Shown: piece after piece, positions 24,353-31,868 of the stretch
How positions within the stretch are numbered: position 1 is the first letter of the stretch
Layout of the letters: the number at the start of each line of letters is the position of its first letter
DNA from: SIG636 sp045535465
GTDB lineage: Bacteria; Bacillota; Clostridia; Oscillospirales; CAG-382
Assembly: GCA_045535465.1 (NCBI GenBank)
Contig: JAZSLS010000035.1
Location: 1-49,068 of the forward strand
Reading direction: 5' to 3'
Length of the DNA stretch: 49,068 nt
Made by a program: the position numbers and the translations under genes
The notes under the pieces: generated by a model
The model's input: the letters and a program-made list of their open reading frames with translations, nothing else
What the model was told of the DNA's origin: nothing
Databases searched by the model: none

Positions 24353-25926
24353 TGAGTAAGAGGACGGAACTAATACAATACTTAGCCAACATAGAACGGA
24401 AGCTAAGCAGCATATACGGCAGCACCTACCGTGCTGTCCTTGAAGTTGCGGACGTACGCAAGTCAATAGAAGCCGGGGTAAACTTTACTTGGGAAGGGAA
24501 CCCAGCGGCAGAAAAGAAGCTTACCCAGCTTCTTAACGACCTAAGCAGCAAAGCGGCCCTTCTTATAGGCAACGGAGTACAGCAGGGCTATAAACGCGGT
24601 GAGGAACACGGAACGCAGGCGGTAGTAGAACGGCTTGGCAAAGGGAAGGCACAAAAGGAAGCGGTAAGAGAGATATGCCAGCAGGCGACCAAGGAGCGAA
24701 GGGAGCAGGGAATGACCGCCCACGCATACGCAACAGCGGAGCGCGGCGGGCTTACCCTTTCTTCCCGCGTTTGGAACCTAACCGGCAATGCAAAGAAGGA
24801 GCTGGAAATAATAATACAAAACGGCATATTAGAGGGTAAAAGCGCAAACGAGATAGCCAGCAGTATAAAGGGCTACCTTAACAACCCTAACGCCCTGTTC
24901 CGGCGCGTACGCAACAAGAAAACGGGGAACTTTGAACTTAGCGAAGCAGCTAAAAAGTACAACCCCGGCCAAGGCGTATATAGGTCGGCATACAAGAACG
25001 CCCTGCGCTTGGTACGGACGGAAATGACTAACGCATACAGGCGCGCGGAGTGGGAAAGTTACCAAAATAACCCGCTTGTAACGAGTTACGAAATTAGGCT
25101 AAGTTCCAACCATACTACTACAACCACCAGCGGCAAAGTAGTACGCCTTGTTGATATTTGCGACAAGCTGGCCGGCGTTTACCCTAAGACGTTCCGGTGG
25201 GAAGGTTGGCATCCTAATTGCCGTTGCGTTATGGTTCCTATTGTTGTAACACCTAAGGACTTCGGGGAATACTTGAAAGCCCGCAGGAAGTCGCGGCAGT
25301 TGGAGTGGAAGCCGAAGACAAGCCAACAGGTAACGGACATTCCGCCGCAGCTTACCGGGTGGATTGAGCAAAACCGCCGGCGTATGTTAGCCGCACCTAA
25401 GAAGCCTTCGTTTATAGAGGATAACAAGGGCGGTATTCAGCTGGCACAGCAGCAGGAGAAAAAAAAGTTACAATTATTTAGCGGAACGCTCCAGCAGTTC
25501 GCCGCCGAGATATTGAAGACAGGGCGAAGTATAGGCAAGGTTTCGCAGGTCGGCAGGATAGACGACGCTATTAAGGCCAATATGGTAGCGAAGGGGCTAA
25601 CCATTGAAACGGAAACTATTATAGTCCTTGATAAGACTGTAATAAAGTACATAGACCACCCGAAGGCGGCCAAGGGCGCAGTAGTACCGGCAGAAAGGTA
25701 CGGGCTAATAGAACAGGCTATTAAAAACCCTTTGCACATTTACGAAGACCTCAATAGCAAAGAACTTGTTTACGTATATACCCACCCATACGAAGAAGGC
25801 AAGCTTATAAAGGTTGTAGTACAACCAAACTACAAGTATAAGGGAGCTACGGCCAACGTAGCGAAGTCTTGGGGCGTTGTAGAAGAAGGACAAATGAACC
25901 ATTCTTACTACCGTAAAATAAAATAG
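24352..25926 (+). CDS. Head morphogenesis protein (SPP1 gp7 / Mu F-like) with C-terminal nuclease-like domain
   Basis: A 524-residue minor head protein. Residues about 180-310 are the Mu F / SPP1 gp7 domain: LRLVRTEMTNAYRRAEWESY, then WEGWHPNCRCVMVPIVV with the conserved HPNCRC. A linker with QQQEKKKLQLF follows, and then a separate C-terminal domain (about 375-520): IKYIDHPKAAKGAVVPAERY, LVYVYTHPYEEGKLIKVVVQ and GATANVAKSWGVV. It resembles the small nuclease-type domains (PBECR class) often attached to phage morphogenesis proteins. Such domains could be injected with DNA. The nuclease call is inferred. Confidence 0.8.
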   Translation: MSKRTELIQYLANIERKLSSIYGSTYRAVLEVADVRKSIEAGVNFTWEGNPAAEKKLTQLLNDLSSKAALLIGNGVQQGYKRGEEHGTQAVVERLGKGKAQKEAVREICQQATKERREQGMTAHAYATAERGGLTLSSRVWNLTGNAKKELEIIIQNGILEGKSANEIASSIKGYLNNPNALFRRVRNKKTGNFELSEAAKKYNPGQGVYRSAYKNALRLVRTEMTNAYRRAEWESYQNNPLVTSYEIRLSSNHTTTTTSGKVVRLVDICDKLAGVYPKTFRWEGWHPNCRCVMVPIVVTPKDFGEYLKARRKSRQLEWKPKTSQQVTDIPPQLTGWIEQNRRRMLAAPKKPSFIEDNKGGIQLAQQQEKKKLQLFSGTLQQFAAEILKTGRSIGKVSQVGRIDDAIKANMVAKGLTIETETIIVLDKTVIKYIDHPKAAKGAVVPAERYGLIEQAIKNPLHIYEDLNSKELVYVYTHPYEEGKLIKVVVQPNYKYKGATANVAKSWGVVEEGQMNHSYYRKIK

Positions 25927-25954
25927 GGAAGCTTTACCGGCTCCCCTATTTTAT
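25921..25954. terminator. Bidirectional terminator after head morphogenesis gene
   Basis: AAATAGGGAAGC and its near-complement GCTCCCCTATTTTA form a stem of about 13 bp (one G-T pair) around a short loop. A/T runs lie on both sides, so it can stop the rightward head operon and the leftward small RNA. Confidence 0.7.
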
Positions 25955-25956
25955 TA

Positions 25957-26041
25957 AACCGAGCAAGGCAGGCGACGACCCTGCAATATGTCATCCTAAA
26001 AGGAAGACCCCGCTACCACTTTGCGACCATCAAGCCCGGTT
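25957..26041 (-). ncRNA. Cloverleaf (tRNA-shaped) small RNA
   Basis: On the minus strand this 85-base stretch folds as a cloverleaf. AACCGGGC (5') pairs with GCTCGGTT (3'), one G-T pair. Inside are three hairpins: TCGC/GCGG around AAAGTGGTA (D-arm-like), GTCTTCCT/AGGATGAC around TTT (one mismatch; loop CTTTTAG would read anticodon TTT), and GCAGG/CCTGC around GTCGTCG (T-arm-like). The T-loop lacks the tRNA TTCGA sequence and the acceptor stem has 8 bp, so it is not a normal tRNA. It has its own consensus promoter (26050-26080) and ends at a terminator. Confidence 0.55.
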
Positions 26042-26049
26042 ATTTGCCA

Positions 26050-26080
26050 CAAAAGTAATAATTCTTTTTTAAGTAACAAA
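26050..26080 (-). promoter_or_regulatory. Leftward promoter for the cloverleaf RNA
   Basis: On the minus strand TTTG (complement of 26077-26080), a 19-base spacer and TACTTTTG (complement of 26050-26057) match the Bacteroidota consensus exactly. The predicted start near 26043 is at the 5' base of the cloverleaf closing stem. Confidence 0.65.
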
Positions 26081-26174
26081 AATTCTGCCTAAAAAGTTGC
26101 TCTATACCAATAATTTATGCTTAGCTAAACTTAATTTTCCCGAATTTGCGTTTTGTGCCTTCCTTTGGCGCAGC

Positions 26175-26190
26175 TGGTATAATTATACCA
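26175..26190. repeat. 16-bp perfect palindrome
   Basis: TGGTATAATTATACCA is its own reverse complement. It lies 29 bases beyond the end of the leftward gene at 26219 and may be part of its terminator or a protein site. A half-copy (TGGTATA) occurs near 28072. Confidence 0.4.
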
Positions 26191-26218
26191 CCAAGAAGGA
26201 GAAAACGCGCGGGTCGGG

Positions 26219-26821
26219 CTAATTTTGCCCTTTTTGTAGTTTTGATAGGCGAAGCTTGTAACTTTTGACATCATACGGGACAAAACAATAGAATCCGTTA
26301 GGGCCTAAAACCTTTTCCTCGGCAACGGCGGCGGCGCGTATTGTTTCGGTAAGTTCCGGATATTCCCTTAATGCAGCTTCGGCGCGCTTTTCGTTTTCAG
26401 CAGCAAATACGGATATAGCCTTAGTAATAACCCTTACTTCTTCTTCCGGCTTGCGGTTACGGCGGTAAAGAACCATAAGCCGAGTATATGCGTGGGTGGC
26501 AGGGTACCCAAGGGCTATAACAGCTTCGTATATTGCTACGGCTTCTTCCGTATTGCCTGCCTTTTCCGCTGCTATTCCTTTCCCGTTAAGGTATGCCGTT
26601 CTTTGTAGGTTGTATTCATTCCGGGCGGCGTTCCGGAAGTTTAACCGGGCTTCCTCGGCTTCTTCTTTTGTAAATTCTATATAGTTCCTTCCTTCGCGTT
26701 TATTACGGATATATAAGCTGGAGTATTTAACGGAATTTGGGAACGCGGTAGACATAACCGAAGGGGCAAACATCCACAGGGGAAGGCGTACCTTCTTCCG
26801 GAATAGGTTACTAATTCCCAT
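26219..26821 (-). CDS. TPR-like helical repeat protein (moron)
   Basis: A 200-residue protein on the minus strand, opposite to all structural genes. Residues about 55-150 look like tetratricopeptide-type helical pairs: AYLNGKGIAAEKAGNTEEAV, AIYEAVIALGYPATHAYTRL, then VLYRRNRKPEEEVRVITKAI. The start is MGISNLFRKKVRLPLW and the end is basic. No signal peptide is clear. It lies four bases after the lipoprotein gene in a two-gene operon with its own promoter. It is probably expressed from the prophage and may act with the lipoprotein. The target is unknown. Confidence 0.65.
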   Translation of the reverse strand: MGISNLFRKKVRLPLWMFAPSVMSTAFPNSVKYSSLYIRNKREGRNYIEFTKEEAEEARLNFRNAARNEYNLQRTAYLNGKGIAAEKAGNTEEAVAIYEAVIALGYPATHAYTRLMVLYRRNRKPEEEVRVITKAISVFAAENEKRAEAALREYPELTETIRAAAVAEEKVLGPNGFYCFVPYDVKSYKLRLSKLQKGQN

Positions 26822-26825
26822 AGCT

Positions 26826-27230
26826 TTACTTGTTTTTTATAGTTATAAACGAAGGGCGCGCTTCCCACTTGATTAGCGGGCTGGTAAAGACAGGAACAAC
26901 GGTAAGGGTATATTCGCCCGGTTCCCCAGCAGTATAGCGGTAGGCAAAAGGGTAATTATTTGTTTCGCAGAGAAAGGCTCCGTTCAGATAGTAAGCAACC
27001 TCGGAAATATAGGCTTTGTTTTCTTCGTTACAACAAGGATAGAGGTGCAGGTCATACAGGTTCCCGGAAGTAAGAACTTCCAACGCTTCGGGGTCGCCGG
27101 CCCTTGTTTCCGTTTCAGTAAAGAACCCATACAGCGGCTCAGTAATAACGACTTTTTCCGGTTCTTGGCTTGATTGACCGCAGGAGCATAACAGGCAGAC
27201 CCCTAAAAGCCCCAATAAGTAAGACTTCAT
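26826..27230 (-). CDS. Phage-encoded lipoprotein (moron)
   Basis: A 134-residue secreted lipoprotein. The signal peptide MKSYLLGLLGVCLLCSC ends in a lipobox with Cys at about residue 17, as in Bacteroidota lipoproteins. The mature part is small and beta-rich, and FAYRYTAGEPGEYTLTVVPV suggests an Ig-like strand pattern. The start chosen is the ATG with complement 27228-27230; an upstream GTG at 27239 is less likely. Expressed from its own promoter against the late genes, it fits a lysogenic-conversion gene, perhaps altering the cell surface or blocking superinfection. This role is inferred. Confidence 0.7.
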   Translation of the reverse strand: MKSYLLGLLGVCLLCSCGQSSQEPEKVVITEPLYGFFTETETRAGDPEALEVLTSGNLYDLHLYPCCNEENKAYISEVAYYLNGAFLCETNNYPFAYRYTAGEPGEYTLTVVPVFTSPLIKWEARPSFITIKNK

Positions 27231-27493
27231 ACCGTACACTTTTACGCCCCAAGAACCCGAACAGGCATTAGCAAATAAATAAGCGCGGGTCTTAAAGGTT
27301 TAAGTATTTGAGGTATCGCCAAACACCTAACGAAATTAAACCAAACCCACGCTTAACCGGTATATCGGGAAAAGGATATACGATTAGCCTGCGGACGGTT
27401 TCTTTTTCGTTATTTGTAAAATTGGCGATTTTCAAATACAAAAAACCTATTCGCTTCTTCTTTAATAGCCGGTTTTCTCCCCAGCTTCGTCCG

Positions 27494-27524
27494 CAAAGTT
27501 AGCAAAACATTTGCAGCCTGCAAA
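27494..27524 (-). promoter_or_regulatory. Promoter of the leftward lipoprotein operon
   Basis: On the minus strand TTTG (complement of 27521-27524), a 19-base spacer and TAACTTTG (complement of 27494-27501) match the Bacteroidota consensus. The start near 27487 gives a leader of about 255 bases to the lipoprotein ATG. 27231-27493 holds no convincing gene. Confidence 0.6.
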
Positions 27525-27550
27525 CGCGAAAACCAAAAAAAGGAACCACG

Positions 27551-27848
27551 TAGGGGCTACGAAGCCCCTACGAAGCCCCTACGAAGGGGTACATACCCCC
27601 TAAATTCAGTACAAAAACCGGGGAAGGCCAAAGTTTCGCGCAGAAATTTCCTAAATTATTGATAATCATTGCAAATAAATTATAAGCAAGGGGCTTGTAA
27701 GCTCCTTTATAGCCCCTTATAAGCCCCTTAAAAGGGGCTATACTTTTATTCAAAACTATAAATTATTAAGTCTTTTAATATCAATAATTTAATGGAACGC
27801 AAACAAGGGGCTACGAAGCCCCTACGAAGGGGCTATAATAGCCCCTAT
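27551..27848. repeat. Array of AGGGGCT/AGCCCCT hairpins with AT-rich spacers
   Basis: Three clusters (27551-27600, 27688-27741, 27805-27848) are built from repeats of AGGGGCTACGAAGCCCCTA and variants. Each can form several alternative stems. Between them are AT-rich stretches (27661-27687, 27742-27790). No gene is supported between 27240 and 28263. The array may be an origin, a packaging site or a multi-terminator block between the leftward morons and the rightward capsid operon. Confidence 0.6.
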
Positions 27849-28050
27849 GTATATGGATATGGATAAATATATGGATAAAGAAAGGGGGTGTAGGGGGAAA
27901 ACAAAGCTTGTCGCTTCTTCCGGAAACGCCGTTCTCATTCCCGACACTTCACAATATACAAGGCTCGGAAAAGCCGGTTATTCAGCTTATGCGATAAAGG
28001 CGAAACAAAGGAAGAAACGATACCGCCCCGCTTTGCCCCTTGTTGTTTGA
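27847..28050 (+). CDS. Doubtful 67-residue frame after the hairpin array
   Basis: An ATG inside the last hairpin opens a 67-residue basic frame that starts MYMDMDKYMDKERG and continues TKLVASSGNAVLIPDTSQYT. The low-complexity start reflects the DNA repeat. The second half has ordinary amino-acid content, so a small real protein cannot be excluded. No family is recognised and no promoter is obvious. Confidence 0.25.
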   Translation: MYMDMDKYMDKERGCRGKTKLVASSGNAVLIPDTSQYTRLGKAGYSAYAIKAKQRKKRYRPALPLVV

Positions 28051-28211
28051 TTTGTGCCACTTTTACCACCTTGCTGGTATAAGTGTTCAAAAAGGGGTAG
28101 AAACGCGCTAATTTGGGCTTATTTCACCTTGCGCTTTACACTGCGTTGCAGTAGTACCCCGCAGTAGGATTGTAGAAAACAAAATAATAACTTCGGCTTC
28201 TTGCTTTGCTT

Positions 28212-28238
28212 GCGTATTATTATAATACGTTACTTTTG
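28212..28238 (+). promoter_or_regulatory. Late promoter with palindromic operator (copy 2)
   Basis: GCGTATTATTATAATACGT (28212-28230) differs from a perfect 9-1-9 palindrome at one base. TACTTTTG (28231-28238) follows directly and fits the -7 box, 25 bases before the ATG of the scaffold gene at 28264. Confidence 0.55.
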
Positions 28239-28263
28239 CTTCGTTCAATAAAACCAAAAGAAA

Positions 28264-28974
28264 ATGAATTTGTACGAAATGATTTTAGGACTACTTGTGG
28301 CTCAGTTCCAAGGCGTCCGCAAAGACGGGCTTAACCAGCTGGCGCGTTCTATTGCGCTTACGGTTGATACCGAAGAAAAAGCAAAAGAGGTCGTAGGGAA
28401 GCTTACCGCCGACCAAGTTAAACAATTCGTTACGGATTGGCGAAAAGACGCAGACGCGGAAATTACCAAGGCTAACCAAACTTACGAAGCCGGCCTTAAA
28501 GAGAAGTACGACTTTGTAACCAAAGGCGGAACCCCACCCAAGCCGCAGGAACAGCCCGGAAATCTTACCGAGGAAGCCGTGCAGAAAATTGTAGCGGAAG
28601 CCGTAAAGCAGGCAACCGAAGGCCTTACCGCGCAAGTTGCAACTATGCAGGGCAACGCTCTGACCGCCACCCGAAGGGAAGAACTTGTTAAGGCATTGGG
28701 CGACAACGTACCTACAAGCTACAAGAACGCTGTTCTTGCCGGCTTTGAGGGCCGCACATTCGCAGACGACAACGCCTTTACCGAGTACTTGAACAAAACC
28801 AAGGAGAACGTAGCAGCCTTTACGCAGGAGCTGGCAGACAGGGGCCTAAGCCTTCACGAAAAGCCGGTACTTGGAACCGTGAACAAGGACGGCGTAAGCA
28901 GCGGCGTAGAAAGCTACATCAAGGACAAAGCCGACGAAGCAAAAGGCGGCGGGATGTCCGGAAAGGAAGTTTAA
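28264..28974 (+). CDS. Probable capsid scaffolding protein
   Basis: A 236-residue, Ala/Glu/Lys-rich, mostly helical protein. It precedes the decoration and capsid genes, has a Pro/Gln-rich linker (GGTPPKPQEQPGNLTEE) and a long coiled coil with AVQKIVAEAVKQATEGLTAQ. This layout is normal for scaffolding proteins, which guide capsid assembly and leave the head. It is the first gene after late promoter copy 2. The call rests on position and composition. Confidence 0.65.
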   Translation: MNLYEMILGLLVAQFQGVRKDGLNQLARSIALTVDTEEKAKEVVGKLTADQVKQFVTDWRKDADAEITKANQTYEAGLKEKYDFVTKGGTPPKPQEQPGNLTEEAVQKIVAEAVKQATEGLTAQVATMQGNALTATRREELVKALGDNVPTSYKNAVLAGFEGRTFADDNAFTEYLNKTKENVAAFTQELADRGLSLHEKPVLGTVNKDGVSSGVESYIKDKADEAKGGGMSGKEV

Positions 28975-28993
28975 CAACTAACACGATTACGCT

Positions 28994-29575
28994 ATGGGTA
29001 TTCAGATTCAGAGAAAAAAGGATAAGCGCGTAGTAAAGGCGTTTACCCACACGCTTGCGGATATTCCGGGCGGCGTTACCGTTTCGGCGGCAGACTTGAC
29101 ACAGGCCGTGCTGCACGAAGGAACACCTATCGGAAAGGACGCTAACGGGCTTTACCACGTTGTAAAGGTGGCGGTAGTAGCAGCACAGGCGGCAGACAAC
29201 GCAACCACTTACACAGTGAAGAAGGGGCACAACTTCAAGGCGGGGGACGTAATTTTCTTCACGAAAGGCGGCAAGGCCTATACAATTTCAGCGATTGCGA
29301 CTAACTCCAGCGACGCGACCTGCGACGACATTACCGTAGGTACCACACTTGGCGCGGCAGCAGTTGGCACAGAGGTTTATCAGTCGGCAGCTAACGGAGC
29401 TACCGCCGGAGCGTTCAAATACGAGCCGCTTGCGCTTGTAGGCGAAAGCTACGACGTAGCCGACCTTGCTAACCACCTTGTAAACGCTTGGACTATCGGG
29501 CAGATTAAGGAAGCCAATATACCCCCTGTTGGCTCCGCAGTTAAGCAGGCCCTTAAAGGTATTAACTTCATTTAA
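28994..29575 (+). CDS. Probable head decoration protein
   Basis: A 193-residue, beta-rich, Ala/Thr/Gly-rich protein (DNATTYTVKKGHNFKAGDVI, then GKAYTISAIATNS). It lies between scaffold and major capsid genes, as lambda gpD-like decoration proteins do. It ends NIPPVGSAVKQALKGINFI. It would bind the expanded capsid to stabilise it. The family is inferred from position and content. Confidence 0.6.
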   Translation: MGIQIQRKKDKRVVKAFTHTLADIPGGVTVSAADLTQAVLHEGTPIGKDANGLYHVVKVAVVAAQAADNATTYTVKKGHNFKAGDVIFFTKGGKAYTISAIATNSSDATCDDITVGTTLGAAAVGTEVYQSAANGATAGAFKYEPLALVGESYDVADLANHLVNAWTIGQIKEANIPPVGSAVKQALKGINFI

Positions 29576-29580
29576 TCAGT

Positions 29581-29586
29581 AGGAGG
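29581..29586 (+). promoter_or_regulatory. Strong Shine-Dalgarno site of the capsid gene
   Basis: AGGAGG lies eight bases before the major capsid ATG at 29595. Such sites are rare in Bacteroidota, where most genes here have none, so this one is notable and fits the very high expression a capsid needs. Confidence 0.6.
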
Positions 29587-29594
29587 ACGAAGCT

Positions 29595-30698
29595 ATGTTA
29601 AGAAGCTTAATGGTTGGCATTACCGAGAGGGATATGCAGGCCGTAATGAATACTTACGACCTTAAAAACTACTACTACCCTACGCTATTCCCGTTGAAGG
29701 AGAACTACACGCTTACGTGGAAGGCTCTCGAAGCGCAGGTAGGGTTGAAAATTGCCGGCGACCTTGTAGCTCGCGGCGCAACACTTGACGCGAAGACCCG
29801 CGACGCTATCGCGCGTATTCAAGGTGACATTCCTAAGATTGCTATTAAGCGCATTAAGGACGAAAACGAGCTGAACGAATACGACATTATGGTCGCTATG
29901 ACTTCGGCGAACCCCGACCTTCGCGCGCTTGTAGAAGCTTGGGCGGAAGACACTAAGTACTGCTGGGACGGCGTAGCTAACCGCTTGGAGTGGATAGCCC
30001 TGCAGTCAATTTCGCGCGGTAAGATTGTTCTTACCAACGACAACAACAACAGCGTAATAACCGAATACGATGTAGACTACCAAATCGACGCTTCGCAGAA
30101 GTTCGGCTACGACGCTAAGTCCGGAAGTTGGGTTACTTCTACTTCGGCTAAGCCTATTTCGGTAGACTTTAAGAAGATTGTAGCGGCAGCGAAGAAGAAG
30201 GGTATTTCCCTTAAATACGCCTTTATGAATGTAGATACCTTCGCCGCTTTCGCCGCTACCGAGGAAGTAGTGAAGCTTTGCGCTTCCTTCGCCGCTAACG
30301 CCTTGGGTATTTCGCAGACACCAAGCCTGCAGCAGGTAAACGCGACCCTTGCGGGCCTTGCATACTTGCGCGGTTTGCAGATTGTCGTAATTGACCAAGA
30401 CATTACTATCGAAAAGGCGGACGGTTCACGCTTGACCGGCAACCCTTTCGCCGACAACGTAGTGATGTTTAGCGAAACCAAGGTATTAGGTAATACCTAT
30501 TGGAAGAAGCCGGCGGATATGAATATTAAGGGTTCGGTAGCCCTTAAAGCGTTGAACGGCCATACTTGCGTAAAGAAGTATTCAACCGAGGAACCGCTGC
30601 AGGAAGTTACCGTAGGATTGGCTAACGCCTTCCCTGCTTGGCTTTCTTCTTCGCGCTCTTTCTTGCTTGACGTAGCACACACAAGCTGGCAGGACTAA
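29595..30698 (+). CDS. Major capsid protein, lambda gpE-like
   Basis: A 367-residue protein with the pattern of major capsid protein E: YYPTLFPLKENYTLTWKALE, GDLVARGATLDAKTRDAIAR, then WEAL-like EDTKYCWDGVANRLEWIAL and late VVMFSETKVLGNTYWKKPAD. It follows scaffold and decoration genes and is followed by a hairpin and connector genes. It forms the HK97-fold shell. It is preceded by a strong ribosome-binding site. Confidence 0.9.
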   Translation: MLRSLMVGITERDMQAVMNTYDLKNYYYPTLFPLKENYTLTWKALEAQVGLKIAGDLVARGATLDAKTRDAIARIQGDIPKIAIKRIKDENELNEYDIMVAMTSANPDLRALVEAWAEDTKYCWDGVANRLEWIALQSISRGKIVLTNDNNNSVITEYDVDYQIDASQKFGYDAKSGSWVTSTSAKPISVDFKKIVAAAKKKGISLKYAFMNVDTFAAFAATEEVVKLCASFAANALGISQTPSLQQVNATLAGLAYLRGLQIVVIDQDITIEKADGSRLTGNPFADNVVMFSETKVLGNTYWKKPADMNIKGSVALKALNGHTCVKKYSTEEPLQEVTVGLANAFPAWLSSSRSFLLDVAHTSWQD

Positions 30699-30705
30699 CC
30701 TAAGC

Positions 30706-30729
30706 GGGGGAGCCTTTCGGGGCTTCCCC
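30706..30729 (+). terminator. Hairpin after the capsid gene
   Basis: GGGGGAGCC pairs with GGCTTCCCC (one G-T pair) around TTTCGG, 7 bases after the capsid stop. No T-run follows, so it may protect or attenuate the capsid mRNA rather than end it. Confidence 0.55.
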
Positions 30730-30746
30730 ATTAACACCCTCATCCA

Positions 30747-31058
30747 ATGACCTATAAAGAATACATAACGAAGACCGTAGCGAAATTCCAAGTAGGAGCC
30801 GACGACGTGGAACTAATACTTTGCAACCAAAGTACACTAATTCCCGACCCGGAAGCACAGGTAGACGCTAAGATAGCGAAGACCGCCTTATGTAAGGAAA
30901 TAGCTACCCTTATACCGCTTGCCAACATTTCGGAAGGTGGGTATTCTATTAGTTGGAATTGGGACGCTCTTAAACTTTGGTATAACGCGACTTGCGCGGA
31001 ATTGGGACTACCCAACGCCACCAAGCCGAAAATTCGCAACAAAAGTAACGTATGGTAA
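30747..31058 (+). CDS. Head-tail connector protein, DUF6706-like
   Basis: A 103-residue protein after the capsid gene. The helical N-terminus (MTYKEYITKTVAKFQVGADD) and the ALCKEIATLIPLANISEGG segment match small DUF6706-type proteins of Bacteroidota phages, which probably form the head-completion ring. It ends six bases inside the next gene. The function is inferred from gene order. Confidence 0.65.
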   Translation: MTYKEYITKTVAKFQVGADDVELILCNQSTLIPDPEAQVDAKIAKTALCKEIATLIPLANISEGGYSISWNWDALKLWYNATCAELGLPNATKPKIRNKSNVW

Positions 31059-31438
31059 CGACTACCCACCAATACTACCAATACCTGTACGCTTTGAGTA
31101 ACGGCGAAGCCACCCAAACCGCTAACGGCTCTTGGGAAAGCAACGGCGGAACTTGGGAGCTTAAAGCGGCTTGCAGGGAAGAAACCAACGGGAAGGGTAC
31201 GGCGATACAGACTACCGACGGGCGAACCTTGGTATTTTCCTCACTTATACAGCTTCCGAAGGGAACGCCCAGAATAGACGAAGGAACCGAGGTAATAGTG
31301 ACGAAGGAAGAAGTAGACGTTACCCAGCTTGCGAACAAAGACTTTATAGCAGCGTCCAAGGCTTCGGGCTTAGTTGTAGCTTCCGGAACTTGCGAGAAAT
31401 ACGACGCGGGCCGGTTGCATTGTAGAATGTGGATATAA
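31052..31438 (+). CDS. Head closure-like protein, 128 residues
   Basis: A 128-residue beta-rich protein that overlaps the connector by seven bases. It begins MVTTTHQYYQYLYALSNGEA and has TEVIVTKEEVDVTQLANKDF in the middle. Position between the connector and the tail-terminator-like gene suggests a head-closure (stopper) role. No firm family. Confidence 0.5.
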   Translation: MVTTTHQYYQYLYALSNGEATQTANGSWESNGGTWELKAACREETNGKGTAIQTTDGRTLVFSSLIQLPKGTPRIDEGTEVIVTKEEVDVTQLANKDFIAASKASGLVVASGTCEKYDAGRLHCRMWI

Positions 31439-31443
31439 TAGTT

Positions 31444-31857
31444 ATGCAGAGTATAGAAACCGACGATATTCTATTTACCGTTCTTAACGGTTCCGCAGCC
31501 TTGAAAGCAGAGCTTAAAGGCGGAATATACACTATGGGGGAACGCCCCGACGGTTCCACGGCGGAAGATATTGTAGTCAATAACTTGAACCTTACCCACG
31601 AAATACCCCAAAGCGGGACTTCAAACGTAAATATACACGTTCCCGACGAAAAGGTAAAGATAGGCGGCAAAGAGCAATACAAGACCGCAAGGGAAAGGCT
31701 ACGACTTCTTACCGGGCTGGTGTTAGCAGCTTTGAAGGCGGCCAACATTGAGGGTCTAACCTTTTGGGTTTCTAACGAAACGACTATTAGGGAAGAAGCT
31801 ATAAAGCAGAGCTACAACAATTTGCGCGTAGAATGGAATATACAAAGAACTAATTAA
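31444..31857 (+). CDS. Tail terminator-like protein, 137 residues
   Basis: A 137-residue protein starting at the ATG at 31444, six bases after the previous stop; a GTG at 31429 is in frame but unlikely. Content such as NNLNLTHEIPQSGTSNVNIH and a C-terminal REEAIKQSYNNLRVEWNIQR fits small tail-completion proteins. It directly precedes the tail tube gene, the usual place of the tail terminator. Confidence 0.55.
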   Translation: MQSIETDDILFTVLNGSAALKAELKGGIYTMGERPDGSTAEDIVVNNLNLTHEIPQSGTSNVNIHVPDEKVKIGGKEQYKTARERLRLLTGLVLAALKAANIEGLTFWVSNETTIREEAIKQSYNNLRVEWNIQRTN

Positions 31858-31868
31858 CACGTAAGAAA

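Noticed and set aside
25957..26041. A normal tRNA-Lys gene
   Set aside because: The T-loop lacks TTCGA, the closing stem is 8 bp with different spacing and the anticodon stem has a mismatch; reported instead as a tRNA-shaped RNA.
27308..27502. A 64-codon plus-strand frame
   Set aside because: It lies in the leader of the leftward lipoprotein operon, has low-complexity basic content and no relation to neighbours.
27551..27848. CRISPR-like look of the repeated GAAGCCCCTACGAA units
   Set aside because: The units are short, self-complementary and directly adjacent, with no constant-size unique spacers and no cas genes nearby.
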